64,000 nt of DNA from a virus: the IMG/VR virus record IMGVR_UViG_3300042882_001139, positions 1-64,000 of that record; one strand, written 5' to 3'. How positions within the stretch are numbered: the stretch's first letter is position 1; each line of letters begins with the position of its first letter. The position numbers and the translations under genes were made by a program. Positions 50,347 to 60,628 of this stretch are shown one piece after another. Under the pieces are notes generated by a model. It saw only the letters and a program-made list of their open reading frames with translations, had not been told where the DNA came from and did not search any database.

Positions 50347-50853
50347 ATGGCAAAAACAAGTGTTTTCGCAAACACATGCGGTGAAGACCAGACGCACGGC
50401 GGTTCGTTTTTAGCCGATAACGTTAAGCTCACGTGGTCGCAGGATTCTGGCGGCGCGGGCAACGGCGGTGCAAACGGCGGAGCTTTAGTGCAACAAGTGC
50501 AGTTTCAAATTCAACGTAATGTAAACATGCTGTACGAGATTGGCTCGTCGCTTGTGTACTACGTTGGCGGTCGTCGGCAGGGTAACGCGACGTTTAACCG
50601 CGTCGTTTCCGGCTCTGACACATTCCGCGACTTGGCTACAAAGTTTGGCAACATCTGCAATCCGAAGAACCTTTATTTAAACGCGGCGCAGGCTTCTTGC
50701 AAAGGCGAGAGCTGCGGCGAGGCTGGTGGCGTGAAGTACACGCTCATTAGTGCGACTTTGAACTCTGTCGGTGCGTCGGTTTCGGCGAACGATGTTGTAA
50801 TTAACGAATCGCTCGGTTTCATGTTTACGGATCTCGGTTACGAGAAGGCGTAA
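50347..50853 (+). CDS. Tail tube protein
   Basis: 168 residues, beta-rich with one helix (SDTFRDLATKFGNICNP) in the manner of tube proteins. It directly follows the sheath gene, has AAGGAG and strong codon bias, and is followed by a hairpin. GLVQQVQFQIQRN-like strands and the C-terminal GFMFTDLGY fit the fold. The assignment rests mainly on gene order and size. Confidence 0.75.
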   Translation: MAKTSVFANTCGEDQTHGGSFLADNVKLTWSQDSGGAGNGGANGGALVQQVQFQIQRNVNMLYEIGSSLVYYVGGRRQGNATFNRVVSGSDTFRDLATKFGNICNPKNLYLNAAQASCKGESCGEAGGVKYTLISATLNSVGASVSANDVVINESLGFMFTDLGYEKA

Positions 50854-50881
50854 GCAGTAGATTAGACAGCGTATAACCAGA

Positions 50882-50914
50882 AAACGGCGGTTGCGTTTTA
50901 CGCAGCCGCCGTTT
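50882..50914 (+). terminator. Hairpin after the tube gene
   Basis: AAACGGCGGTTGCG (50882-50895) pairs with CGCAGCCGCCGTTT (50901-50914) with one G-T pair and a five-base loop. No long T run. It could limit transcription beyond the highly expressed sheath and tube genes. Confidence 0.65.
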
Positions 50915-50973
50915 ATGGTATAGGCGGCAACGCCTGGGGCTTAGGCCCGTAACCACACCGAAAGGTGGACAAC

Positions 50974-53862
50974 ATGAGTGATCAGCCTACGCCAGTGGGT
51001 ATTAGACCCATTTCGCCGGCAGCCCAGTTTACCGACAACACGATTCACACGCGTATTCTTCAGAACAATACGCAGTACGCCGCTAAGGGCGCTAACGCCG
51101 CGTACGGAGCGCAGACTGACTCCGTAGCCGACCCGTTTCAAAAACTTAGCAGTTACGAAAACGGCCTGCAAGAAGGCGGGCGTATTTTAATTGGCTGGAT
51201 TCTTGACGGCACGCCAATTGTAAATTCGTATCGCGTGCATCTTGAAAAAGCAATATGCCCGATTCTAGCGACCGCCGTTTGCGGTACAACGCAGGGCTTC
51301 TTTGGCCCAACAGAACTGCAGCACTATTGCCTTGGCACATGTGTCATGGTGATGTGGCACGACAAGATAAACAAGTATTACATCATCGGCGCTATTCCCG
51401 ACCCGTACGATACCGGCAAACGCGCTGTTAATCCTTACATTACGCAAGCGTCCAGAAAGCGCGTAGACGAAGCCCACAAAGTCCACATCAAGCAGCCGAA
51501 TAGCAGCAACTTAGCTAACTACAGTGCACTGAAACCTTTTGACGCCACGCTTGGAGGCGAGTGGGGTGCGGTGAGCACAACAGGTGTTGCAGTTACTGTC
51601 GATGACTTTATGGCACAGTTATCGGTGAATGAGTTTTGCGGCGTGTTCAGTTTTTATCATGACAGTTTGCTACGTGTTGCTGGCACGCAATTCCAACTTT
51701 GGACTGCCGGCCATGAGCGTGATGCGTTCATGGACCAAGCCGAGTACAACGACATTCAAGGTTACACGGCTTTTCCGTGGGAGGCTGTCGGCATACTTAC
51801 GCCAGGGCAGCCGACCATTAAAGAGTTTCAATTCGAAGACATCCACTGCCCGAACGCTAAGCCATACTTCGCGCACTGGGAAAGTAAAAATCTTTACCAG
51901 CAGCCATACCATCGGACGCAACATTTTTACGGCTATCTCGGCCAAGGCGGTCGCTATGTTTTACACGCCCCACCTGAAGGCGTAAACGTATGGACGTACG
52001 AAAAAACAGGCGGCGGAGATGCGGGCAAGGTATATGAGGCCACGGTAAGAAGCCAAGATTACGAAAATCCGTGTACCGGCGGCGGCGGAAGCAATCCAGA
52101 CACGAACACGATGGAACTTAAGCCATGTGTTGGTCTGCACGAAGACAATATCGCAATGGACGGCCGCAGGTTCATTGCGTCGGCAAAAGGTATTGTGTTA
52201 GCGAAGCGAATGTTGCTTCCTATGCCAACACGTCTTCGCCGCCCGGAGGATAGTAAAGGGGACGATGCCGAGACAAATTATAAGGCATGCGGCAAAACAG
52301 GCGCAGGCCCAGAGCATGAGATAACAGGCGACATAAAGACTAGCGGTGATCACCCCCATCTTCAACGAGCTAGTGCTGTTCTTGACTTGCATGGGTATTT
52401 GTTTAATTACGCTGGAATACATCCGTTCCACTGGCACACGAAAGATTTCAAACTGTGGCAGCAAAGCGAGCTAAAGCACGCACAATATAACCACAAGATT
52501 CCAAGTTTTTCAACGCTTAAATCAAAAATGTATTTGCCGGAGCCGCAACCCAAGCAAATACGCGTAGACCACCGCTATAAAACACAAAAGTTTTACGAGT
52601 CGGAAAGTTCGATCTCGTTGCTTGAAGACGGCAGTGTTGTAATTACAGATGGTTACGGCGCAGAAATAAAGATGTCTGCCGGCTGTCTTACGATGTCCGC
52701 GCCCGGCGACGTGTGGCTCAAGTCTGGTCGCTCTACGCAACTGTGGTCCGGAGCCGACTGCATTGTGCGAGCAGTAGACGATGTCGACATCTCAACGACA
52801 GAGAAAAACGTGCGTATTAAAAGCGAGCAAAACCTCATGCTGCTCGCCGGCAACGACTCGTCTCAAAAAGAGGGCGGCGTGCTTATTGAAAGCCGTGCAA
52901 AAAGTCCCGTATACAAATTTGAAGAATGCGGCGACGACGTTATCTTCGGCGGCATAGTGCTTAGGGCGCCGAAGTCTGAAGTCGTCGCACTGGGCGAAAA
53001 GATCTACCTTCGCACTGGCGGCGGCGGGAGCAAAATTAAACCGGGCAATATCACAATTGACGCCGGCCGCGGCGAAGCAGACATCGTCACAAAGTCCAAT
53101 AACCTGTTTAACTACGTTGGGCAAAACGGGCAGATCCTCCACTTCTTCCGTGCTGGTGCCGACGACGAAACGAAAAAAGCAAATGCCTTCAGAAGCAGTG
53201 CCACGCTGCTTTGCGGCCCAGTCATGACAGACCGAGACATTATTGCTGGCGGCAATATGATCTTGGACGGCAGCATATTGTGTGCCAGTCAAAATGGCCA
53301 TATTTTTACGGGCCAAGCCGCGAAGGGAATGATCTTCGTTGCCCCATGTGACGGCGACTGTGCTGATCAAGCATTGCCAGCACTTGATACGGTGAAACAA
53401 CTTATTGAAAAAGAACTGCCAAAGATTGCTGATCAAATCGACGATCAAATGCTGGAACAACTTTGGTACAAAACTGGCCGGCCGGGCAATGCCGGAACGA
53501 TGGACATCATGGAGTTCTCGTTCCGTACCGACGAACAATACAAAATTCCAGACTTCTTATTGTTCGAAGATCGCTGGCAGCAGATGGCCCGCCTCACGGG
53601 CGACATTCCAAAACGTTGGACCGAGAAACCGGTTACGAATGTTTCTTGCGGACCGACGTATCCGTTTCCGGGAAAGAAATGGCTGGAGTCTGAGGGCTTC
53701 GCTATGGTTGACTTTAATATCGTTACGTCCGCCGGCGGAAGCATGCGCGATAAAGATCGCGGGAACCAAGGAACGCTGGCGGAAGAGTACCGTAATCCCG
53801 AATTCAAAGAGATTAAAAAACAGAAAATCAACGGCATGTACCCAATCATTGGTCGCGACTAA
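50974..53862 (+). CDS. Baseplate spike / central hub protein (gp5/VgrG-like)
   Basis: Start ATG 50974; GTG 50965 overlaps the AAAGGTGG ribosome site. 962 residues. An N-terminal OB-type region (GTCVMVMWHDKINKYYIIGA, about 110-130) resembles spike OB domains, followed by a large middle, and then a beta-helix-like repetitive stretch (SISLLEDGSVVITDGYGAEI, DVWLKSGRSTQLWSG, NVRIKSEQNLMLLAG, about 545-640) typical of gp5/gpV/VgrG needles. The C-terminal 150 residues are helical. It is the tail's cell-puncturing component by this reading. No lysozyme domain is evident. Confidence 0.65.
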   Translation: MSDQPTPVGIRPISPAAQFTDNTIHTRILQNNTQYAAKGANAAYGAQTDSVADPFQKLSSYENGLQEGGRILIGWILDGTPIVNSYRVHLEKAICPILATAVCGTTQGFFGPTELQHYCLGTCVMVMWHDKINKYYIIGAIPDPYDTGKRAVNPYITQASRKRVDEAHKVHIKQPNSSNLANYSALKPFDATLGGEWGAVSTTGVAVTVDDFMAQLSVNEFCGVFSFYHDSLLRVAGTQFQLWTAGHERDAFMDQAEYNDIQGYTAFPWEAVGILTPGQPTIKEFQFEDIHCPNAKPYFAHWESKNLYQQPYHRTQHFYGYLGQGGRYVLHAPPEGVNVWTYEKTGGGDAGKVYEATVRSQDYENPCTGGGGSNPDTNTMELKPCVGLHEDNIAMDGRRFIASAKGIVLAKRMLLPMPTRLRRPEDSKGDDAETNYKACGKTGAGPEHEITGDIKTSGDHPHLQRASAVLDLHGYLFNYAGIHPFHWHTKDFKLWQQSELKHAQYNHKIPSFSTLKSKMYLPEPQPKQIRVDHRYKTQKFYESESSISLLEDGSVVITDGYGAEIKMSAGCLTMSAPGDVWLKSGRSTQLWSGADCIVRAVDDVDISTTEKNVRIKSEQNLMLLAGNDSSQKEGGVLIESRAKSPVYKFEECGDDVIFGGIVLRAPKSEVVALGEKIYLRTGGGGSKIKPGNITIDAGRGEADIVTKSNNLFNYVGQNGQILHFFRAGADDETKKANAFRSSATLLCGPVMTDRDIIAGGNMILDGSILCASQNGHIFTGQAAKGMIFVAPCDGDCADQALPALDTVKQLIEKELPKIADQIDDQMLEQLWYKTGRPGNAGTMDIMEFSFRTDEQYKIPDFLLFEDRWQQMARLTGDIPKRWTEKPVTNVSCGPTYPFPGKKWLESEGFAMVDFNIVTSAGGSMRDKDRGNQGTLAEEYRNPEFKEIKKQKINGMYPIIGRD

Positions 53863-53877
53863 TAACGAGGAGCAAAC

Positions 53878-54885
53878 ATGGAACTGGTTGAAAACCCGTA
53901 CCTGTCGGATTTCACAAAAAAAACGCTGCTGCAGTTTAATTGGAAAGACGGCGATCCAATCCCGGCGACGCTTGGCGATTTTCTGTTGAAAACTAAAGAA
54001 ACGATTCCAGCGTCCTCGCGCACTGACGTGTTGATAGACGCTGAAAAAATGCCTGCCGAGGCCGTCGCACAGGTGAACGCGATGCTCGCCGAAGCCCGCG
54101 TCATTGGCGACAAAGAAAAGGCACGGCAGGCGCGACAGAAAGAACTACAAAGCGTAACCGAGGGTATGGCGCCGAATGTCGCCGCGGCCGTTGAACAAAT
54201 TTTAGGCCCGCAAATCGTAGATGACCGGGCGACGATGGCTTCCACTCCAGCAGCAGAGGCAGCCCCGGCACCAAAGCCCGCACCGCAGCCAGAGGCACCT
54301 GTAGTGCCCGATTCAGTGGACGAGGCCCTGATGCCGGCAATGGCCTTTATGCCGTTTTGCCCGCGCTGTGGCTGGGACATGCGACAGAAGTATGACGTAA
54401 ACGCTACCGACAGGGACAAAGAAGATTTTGTGGCTTGCCTGCTGGGCAACACGCGATTTAAACGAACTTTTGAGCTCTTTGGCGGGAAACTCAGGGTGAC
54501 GCTACGGGCACTTCTGACAGAAGAAACCAAAGCCATTTATAAGCAGTTAATTATCGACCAGCAGCAGGGGGTTGTTAACTCTGAGGCGGAGTGGTTCGCG
54601 CAGATGATGGACTACCGGCTGGCTTGTTCCGTAGAGAGCCTTGCCGATAAAGACGGCAAATTAATCTCGGTCGTGCCGGAGATGGCTGAAATGCCGTTTA
54701 CGCCTGACAAGGACAACCCGCTGGCGACACCATTAGTAGCAACGCTGGATTACGTAAATACAAAAGTATTGGCACAAGAAGTCACCAAGCGGCTTGTCGG
54801 AACGCACCTCCGACAATTTCAGCGGCTTGTTGAGGCACTTGAAGCCATGGCGTTAGAACCAAGTTTTTGGACCGGGATCGAATAG
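53878..54885 (+). CDS. Putative tail assembly chaperone (first frame)
   Basis: 335 residues: helical N-terminus, an Ala/Pro linker (about 120-150), a CPRC motif (MPFCPRCGWDM, about 160-170) and a helical C-terminal domain. It overlaps the next ORF, which is in the -1 frame, and both precede the tape measure gene. That is the standard place of the two-frame tail assembly chaperones (lambda G/GT type). It is larger than usual for that role. Confidence 0.55.
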   Translation: MELVENPYLSDFTKKTLLQFNWKDGDPIPATLGDFLLKTKETIPASSRTDVLIDAEKMPAEAVAQVNAMLAEARVIGDKEKARQARQKELQSVTEGMAPNVAAAVEQILGPQIVDDRATMASTPAAEAAPAPKPAPQPEAPVVPDSVDEALMPAMAFMPFCPRCGWDMRQKYDVNATDRDKEDFVACLLGNTRFKRTFELFGGKLRVTLRALLTEETKAIYKQLIIDQQQGVVNSEAEWFAQMMDYRLACSVESLADKDGKLISVVPEMAEMPFTPDKDNPLATPLVATLDYVNTKVLAQEVTKRLVGTHLRQFQRLVEALEAMALEPSFWTGIE

Positions 54886-55262
54886 CAGCCTACATGGTGC
54901 GGGCTGCAGTATCGGGGGCAATTGACTACTCCCGAGCCGATCCCACGGACAGAAACTGGCGGTTAAAGCAAAACCTGGTGCTGCGTGAAATACAGCGCCA
55001 AGAGGATCTGCAGATCCACACGGCGATACACCAGCAGTGGCTGGCGTACATATCGCACGGCCGGCTCACGCCAGAAAGCTTTGACTCCGTAAAAAGCCAG
55101 GCGAACGAGGCCCTCGACCGCCTGCAGGAGTTAATTTTGCCGTGGGTCGAAAAGACTGAGCCTAAACAACTGCTTCAAAACGATACAATGTTAGATGCAG
55201 AAACGCAGAAACTTGTAGAGCAATATAAGCGCGAATTTGGCGGCGGAGACGAACAAAAATGA
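54867..55262 (+). CDS. Second-frame ORF, possible -1 frameshift extension of the chaperone
   Basis: Open in the -1 frame from 54843; the listed start is TTG 54867. ATG 54894 is another possible start, 6 bases after the upstream stop. Neither has a strong Shine-Dalgarno. The overlap contains AAGTTTTTGG (54861-54870), which could allow -1 slippage on the T run. About 131 residues, helical and charged, ending 4 bases inside the tape measure gene. Expression as a fusion with the upstream protein is plausible. Confidence 0.55.
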   Translation: MDRDRIAAYMVRAAVSGAIDYSRADPTDRNWRLKQNLVLREIQRQEDLQIHTAIHQQWLAYISHGRLTPESFDSVKSQANEALDRLQELILPWVEKTEPKQLLQNDTMLDAETQKLVEQYKREFGGGDEQK

Positions 55263-58200
55263 ATGGGTTCCAAGCACCCGGCCCCGTGCCGTGGACATAC
55301 GCCGCACCCTACAACCCGGCTATGAGCATGGGTTTTAACCCGTCTGGCTTTGGTGCTATTGCGGGCCCGTTAATGACGAGTTATTTGCAGCAATTTGCTG
55401 GCCCCACCAATTTTTTGCCGCATCAGTTCCCCGGGCAGGCCAAAGCCGACCAGTTCATAATGCGGGAGTACTTTAACCGCAGCCAGCAAAATTTATACAG
55501 AACAAACGCCGCAGGTGACCAGCGGTTTGCCAATGTGCTATTAGGCACCCGCGGCATGGTTACTGACAAGCCGGCCTCTGATTTAAATCGAGGCCAGGCT
55601 TTAAACATGGCCCAAATGTTAAACGACCCCACAGTTAAAGGTCTGGTGGGCATGATGGTCGGCCCTGAGAATCTTGAGCAAATTATGTTCGGCAGTGCCG
55701 GCGACCCCATGGCTATGGCCGCTGCCGCGAACCGTATTGGGTATTACCGGCCTGACGCACTTACTGGCGCGAAAAAAATGAGTGCCCGGTCGCTAGAGTC
55801 TTTTTCCCGCGGTATGTACGCGACTATGTACGAACCTGCCGGGGACGTAGAAAAAATGGTGGCCGATGCTCGGGCAGGTGATCCAACTCAGACTGCAGCG
55901 TTACAAAAAGCCGCTCGTGCTGAGAGTTCAAGAATTGTACGCGACGACGAAGTAAGCCAGCGTCTTATCGATCAGGGAGAAGACCGCGTAAATGATCTGT
56001 ATAAGCGATATCAGCCAAGCGGCACCGCGACAACAGTAACCGATAAAGCGGCAGCCCTTACAAAATTTGATCGTGCTGTAAATGACGCCAACGTTCTTTC
56101 GGCAGACGAGGTGACGTTCGGCGGTATGGAGCGAAAAGCAAAGCGTGCCGGGCTTGATAGCATGCACGGCTTCTCCGCGTCACAGGCGGCAACAGTCACT
56201 GAGAACTTATTTCAAAAAGGTTTGTTACCGCAAAGCATCGGCGCCTTGTCGCCGGCTGAGCGCGTCAAAGTGCTGGCCGATCAAAATATGGATGACGAGA
56301 CGCTTACCAGGCTCGCCAAAGAATATGGGCGACACTATTTAACAGAAGGCGGTGGCCGTAATTCAGACGCCGGTGCCGCGTTCAGAGCCGCAGGCACAGA
56401 TATCGTTAAACAAAATAAAGTGCTTGATGACAACACGGAAGACTTCAAAGGTCAACTGCGATTTAATATGTCGCAGTTAAAGGGCGCTGTCGGCACGGCG
56501 AACCCTGAAGATTTACTGCAACTTGAAGGCATGGACGTCGTCGCTAACCAGGTCGACGCAAGTAAAGCGGGTAATGCGGTCAAAAAGCACACAGAAGCAT
56601 TAGCCGCGATTAGAGAGATTTTCGGAGACAGCGGTAATCCAAACGCTCCCGTGCCCGCCCTGCTTGCGGCTCTCGATCACTTAAGCCATGGCTCGATGCA
56701 CCAAGTCGGCGCGGGAAGAGTTGCTGGCATTATGCGTGAGATGCGCGGGACAGCTAAAGAGATCGGCATGGGCTTTGACCAGTTGGCAGGCTTCTCCGCA
56801 TCTGTGGGCGCGTACGGCGACACACTTGGATTGTCCGGCCCGTCAAAAATGAATGCCGTCAATGAAGCACTAACTATGGTGCAGTCAATGCGACAGAGCG
56901 GTGCATTATCTATTGAACGCTACGGCGCAATGAGCCAAGAAGAGGCGTTACAGCAGGCGGGCATGTTGGCCGCCCGCGGCGAAGGCTCGTCAAACGCCAA
57001 GTCTGTCGCCGCATTGGTCCGTGCGTACGAGTTAGATCCGAGCAAGTATGCCGGCACAGAATTGGAAGCAGCTGTTAATTCGCTCAAGGAAGGCGGCGAC
57101 GGTAACTACGAAGTTAAAGACGCTAGCGGTAACGTTGTAAAAACCGGCAATATTTACGAGCAACTTGGCACCGGCGGCTTCCGAGAGGCGTCGCGTATTG
57201 CGGCAACCGGCGGCATGACGCATCAAGAGTTCATGACGTTACATGCTGACTCGGCCACCATGGAGTACAGCCAGTCGGGTGCTGCCATGCGAACCATGCG
57301 GCAAGAATATTTAGAGCGTGTGGGTGGTAACGCGTTTGGCGGATTCTTGGCACAGGGCCTCGACAATATCAAAGACCCGGACAATAAACTCGATGGTCGC
57401 GACGCTGCGGCAGTGCGTGGTCGTAATGTTATCGCCACTAAGTTTGCGGAGATAGCACTTGACACCGCACACATGGACGAAAAAGAGCGCGTCGATCACA
57501 TCAATAAGACAATCAAAGATGAGTTTGCGGCAGCATTAATCGCAGACGCCGAGCGCCAAGGCATTACGATCGATGACGCTGCCCGTGCAGAAGCCAACAA
57601 ACAAGCAGAGTTCGCGGTGCGTGGAATCTTGGGCGATGACCCAAATCGCCGCGACCAAACACTGCAGTCACGGCTGGCGGGTTTCAACACCTCGTCTGAG
57701 CAGTTAACTGGCCGCGGCACTGTGGCCACATATCAACTTTTTAGCAAGGATCAGCAAGCACAATTTGCCAACGCACAGACAGCCCGAAAAGAAGAAGCCG
57801 ATCGCCGATATAAGCTTGGCTTTGGATTAGATAGTTCACCGCTCGGCCGACTGTCGGATTATCTGGCTGAGACCGGTATGACTGGCGAAGCCGTTACGAA
57901 AGAAAACCTGATTAAAGAGTTGGCTGGCATAATCCCCGATCAAAAGTTTAGGGAGACGCTGGCCGACCAACTGATGCCGCAGTTAAACGCCTCGCGGGAC
58001 GCGGGAAATCAACACCTTGTCACCACTCGGCACCTAGACGATCTCGAACAGAAGACCCGGTCAGGCGACAAAAAAGAAAGCGCCGCGGCGGCTGAAGAAC
58101 TCCGTGCAATCGCCGCTCGCCGCGATAAGCGGTTTGAGAAAGCCGACGGGCTGGTGACCGAACAGGAACTATCAGCAAAACGTGCCGAAGCATTAAAAGG

Positions 58201-59131
58201 CATGGACGACGCTAAATTAAAAGCCGTCTATTCAAGAAAATTCAGCGATCGTACCGGCCGTACAAACGACGAGATGATACAAGAGTTGTCGGCGTCCGGC
58301 GTTGACCTGTCTAAAGAAGTCGGCTTACGTGAACAAGATCTGCTCGATAAGGGGCAGTATACCGTCGGGCAGATGCGCAGTGCCGCCGAGACAGAGGTGG
58401 GCAAAGGCCGCGGTAAAACAGAGGCCGAGATCGCGGAGAATCGCCGAAAAGCAGATCGCGAAGATCGTAAGGCCGCGGGCATTATCGGTGCGACCGTCGA
58501 AGATCAGCGACGCGGCACGGCAGCTGTATTAGAAGACGCTACCGGTGGCACGCTAAAAGGCGAAAAACTAGAACAGTTAGTAACCGCTAGTTTAGAGAAA
58601 GGTGCAGACGGCAAACACTCTGACGCGTTCTTGAAGCAGTTAGACACGTTAGGTTTAAGCGACGACAAGAAAAAAGAAGTACTAGATTACACCGCGCGGC
58701 AGCGGGAAGTTAAAGAGGCCCGCGAGGCGAGCGGGCAGCCGACGGGCGAACAAGTCGACGATAAGGCCGGCACGAAAAAAACCGCAGACACTGCGGCGGC
58801 AACTGACGAGTCGTTCAAGTTGCTGGCCACGACCGCCGGCGAACTTAACAAATCGTTCACCGAGCTAATTGCTGTCATTAAAGCACAAAAACCCACAGCG
58901 GGTGAGCAGCCAGGAGTGCAAGACTCCGCGGCACAAGTGGCCCAGGCAAAAACTGCGGGAACAAATGTTGCGGCTACGCCACCACCAGCCCCGACACCGG
59001 CAGGTAAAGACGGCGGCACAACCCAAATTACAGGGCGCTTAAATATCGTAGGGCTCGACTGGGCAATCCTGACAGCCACCATGCCTCAAATGCAAACCAA
59101 CCCTGGCGGTATAACAATCGCAAAAACCTGA
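55259..59131 (+). CDS. Tape measure protein
   Basis: 1290 residues, the longest helical protein here after the polymerase. N-terminal 60 residues are Pro/Gly/Phe-rich; the rest is nearly continuous helix rich in Ala, Asp, Lys and Gln. There is a Thr/Ala/Pro C-terminal linker and a short beta end. Size and place (after the chaperone-like pair, before baseplate genes) fit a tape measure. By the usual rule of about 1.5 angstrom per residue the tail would be near 190 nm. No lytic domain was recognised. Confidence 0.75.
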   Translation: MNGFQAPGPVPWTYAAPYNPAMSMGFNPSGFGAIAGPLMTSYLQQFAGPTNFLPHQFPGQAKADQFIMREYFNRSQQNLYRTNAAGDQRFANVLLGTRGMVTDKPASDLNRGQALNMAQMLNDPTVKGLVGMMVGPENLEQIMFGSAGDPMAMAAAANRIGYYRPDALTGAKKMSARSLESFSRGMYATMYEPAGDVEKMVADARAGDPTQTAALQKAARAESSRIVRDDEVSQRLIDQGEDRVNDLYKRYQPSGTATTVTDKAAALTKFDRAVNDANVLSADEVTFGGMERKAKRAGLDSMHGFSASQAATVTENLFQKGLLPQSIGALSPAERVKVLADQNMDDETLTRLAKEYGRHYLTEGGGRNSDAGAAFRAAGTDIVKQNKVLDDNTEDFKGQLRFNMSQLKGAVGTANPEDLLQLEGMDVVANQVDASKAGNAVKKHTEALAAIREIFGDSGNPNAPVPALLAALDHLSHGSMHQVGAGRVAGIMREMRGTAKEIGMGFDQLAGFSASVGAYGDTLGLSGPSKMNAVNEALTMVQSMRQSGALSIERYGAMSQEEALQQAGMLAARGEGSSNAKSVAALVRAYELDPSKYAGTELEAAVNSLKEGGDGNYEVKDASGNVVKTGNIYEQLGTGGFREASRIAATGGMTHQEFMTLHADSATMEYSQSGAAMRTMRQEYLERVGGNAFGGFLAQGLDNIKDPDNKLDGRDAAAVRGRNVIATKFAEIALDTAHMDEKERVDHINKTIKDEFAAALIADAERQGITIDDAARAEANKQAEFAVRGILGDDPNRRDQTLQSRLAGFNTSSEQLTGRGTVATYQLFSKDQQAQFANAQTARKEEADRRYKLGFGLDSSPLGRLSDYLAETGMTGEAVTKENLIKELAGIIPDQKFRETLADQLMPQLNASRDAGNQHLVTTRHLDDLEQKTRSGDKKESAAAAEELRAIAARRDKRFEKADGLVTEQELSAKRAEALKGMDDAKLKAVYSRKFSDRTGRTNDEMIQELSASGVDLSKEVGLREQDLLDKGQYTVGQMRSAAETEVGKGRGKTEAEIAENRRKADREDRKAAGIIGATVEDQRRGTAAVLEDATGGTLKGEKLEQLVTASLEKGADGKHSDAFLKQLDTLGLSDDKKKEVLDYTARQREVKEAREASGQPTGEQVDDKAGTKKTADTAAATDESFKLLATTAGELNKSFTELIAVIKAQKPTAGEQPGVQDSAAQVAQAKTAGTNVAATPPPAPTPAGKDGGTTQITGRLNIVGLDWAILTATMPQMQTNPGGITIAKT

Positions 59132-59141
59132 CGAGTCGAAA

Positions 59142-59642
59142 ATGGCAACCTCTGTATTTACACCATGCGAAGGCGCAGTTGTGCGCGTCAACCTGTGCGA
59201 AGGTTCTGGCGGCACCGGCGGCGGAACTTTTAACGTAACAATTGACGGCGCCGCTATATCCTTACCTGTGACCGGCTTTGTGCATGAAATGCAGGGCAAC
59301 TATCAGTTCCTTCACGCCCTTGATCGCTTTGTGTATTTTTATTCGTTTGGTGACCGCATCGGCGAGATTACCGTGTCTGGTATTTCTTTTGCCGCAGCAC
59401 CATGCGGTCCGGCTGCGGCGGGTACAAAGCCGCCGACAATTTGCAACCTGTACGAGTTATACGCTGAAAAGAAACAGTCCAAATTAAAAAAAGCAGTTAA
59501 AATTGGCGCGAGCAATTGCGGCTCGTTTCAGGCGTTTCTTACCGGAATGCGCTTAGAGGTTACCGCGGCCAATAGCGGTGTGCCGATTGGGCAGTGGTCG
59601 CTGCGGTTTCATGTCATCCCGCCACAAGACACAACAAAATGA
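59142..59642 (+). CDS. Putative tail tube initiator / baseplate protein
   Basis: 166 residues, beta-rich N-terminus (VVRVNLCEGSGGTGGGTF, then HEMQGNYQFLHALD) and a KKAVKIGASNCGSFQAFL segment with C-terminal strands. Following the tape measure gene, this is the normal place of hub or tube-initiator proteins. No motif decides between them. Confidence 0.5.
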   Translation: MATSVFTPCEGAVVRVNLCEGSGGTGGGTFNVTIDGAAISLPVTGFVHEMQGNYQFLHALDRFVYFYSFGDRIGEITVSGISFAAAPCGPAAAGTKPPTICNLYELYAEKKQSKLKKAVKIGASNCGSFQAFLTGMRLEVTAANSGVPIGQWSLRFHVIPPQDTTK

Positions 59643-60628
59643 TTAATCACGCAAGAACGCTTTTACTTAACAAAGCCTACAAAGACAATCACATTACACG
59701 CGACACAGGGGCAGAATATGTGCCACTGGAGTTTGTGCCGGTACGGTTATCTAACGAACTAAAATTGTTACGCCGGGTGCTCTTTGGCAGTAATCCGGAC
59801 GCGCGTTTTATCAATCTGCGCGTGCGCGAGTTGATGAGTTACGTCCATCAGACAGAGTTAGCGGATTACGTACATGCACTCGATAACCGGATGACGTACT
59901 GGCCGTTAAGCGTCGTTGATTTTTATGACACGTCAAAAAAAACAGTAACCGTTACGCAACTAAACGGCCCGCCGCAGCGCCTTACGATTATCGGCGACTA
60001 TCAGGCAGACAACAGCGTAGGTCGGTCACTGTTTCAGTACATGATTAGTGCGGGCACAGAAACGCCAACGTTGCCCATGCAAGCCCTGGCGTTCTCTACC
60101 GACCTCCCGCTCATTGCAACAGCCCAAGAACTGAGCACAACTGCTGCCCCAATTACGGCAGACGTTGGTACAGCCGCAGAGTCCGAAGTTATGCGGCTTG
60201 AAAACACAGGTTTAAAAGTATTGCTCGATTTCGCTAATCAGTCTGAAAACGATTTGTACGCAAGCATCGTAACCGAAGCCGGCAACTTTTTAATGCACGA
60301 AATCTACGGTGATAGTGCCGGCAACCTTATATCCGATCAGATGTCGACAACTATTGCGTTGACGGCTCCGCCCATCGCGGAAGTTATCGCCCAGTGGTTT
60401 GTCACTGTACGTGCTGTCCCATCGCCAATTATTACAACCGGCATTCCGACGATCGAACTGCTCGGCGAGCCAATTATGTTGGGCTTATTTGGGCTGGGGG
60501 ATGAAGAACCCTACGCCACGTTTAGAAATTTATGGCGCGACCATAATTCGCCGGTGTATCGCCTCGCCGGCCTGACCATGGCCCTGATCTATCGTACGGA
60601 AGAATTGCGGAAGAATAAACATGCCTGA
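59639..60628 (+). CDS. Baseplate-region protein
   Basis: Start ATG 59639, overlapping the previous stop; the longer frame from 59594 overlaps too much. 329 residues, mixed alpha/beta, with no repeats or membrane segments. A beta-rich middle (KTVTVTQLNGPPQRLTIIGD) and a C-terminal helix are visible. Between the initiator-like and hub-like genes, it is likely part of the baseplate. Family not recognised. Confidence 0.5.
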   Translation: MINHARTLLLNKAYKDNHITRDTGAEYVPLEFVPVRLSNELKLLRRVLFGSNPDARFINLRVRELMSYVHQTELADYVHALDNRMTYWPLSVVDFYDTSKKTVTVTQLNGPPQRLTIIGDYQADNSVGRSLFQYMISAGTETPTLPMQALAFSTDLPLIATAQELSTTAAPITADVGTAAESEVMRLENTGLKVLLDFANQSENDLYASIVTEAGNFLMHEIYGDSAGNLISDQMSTTIALTAPPIAEVIAQWFVTVRAVPSPIITTGIPTIELLGEPIMLGLFGLGDEEPYATFRNLWRDHNSPVYRLAGLTMALIYRTEELRKNKHA

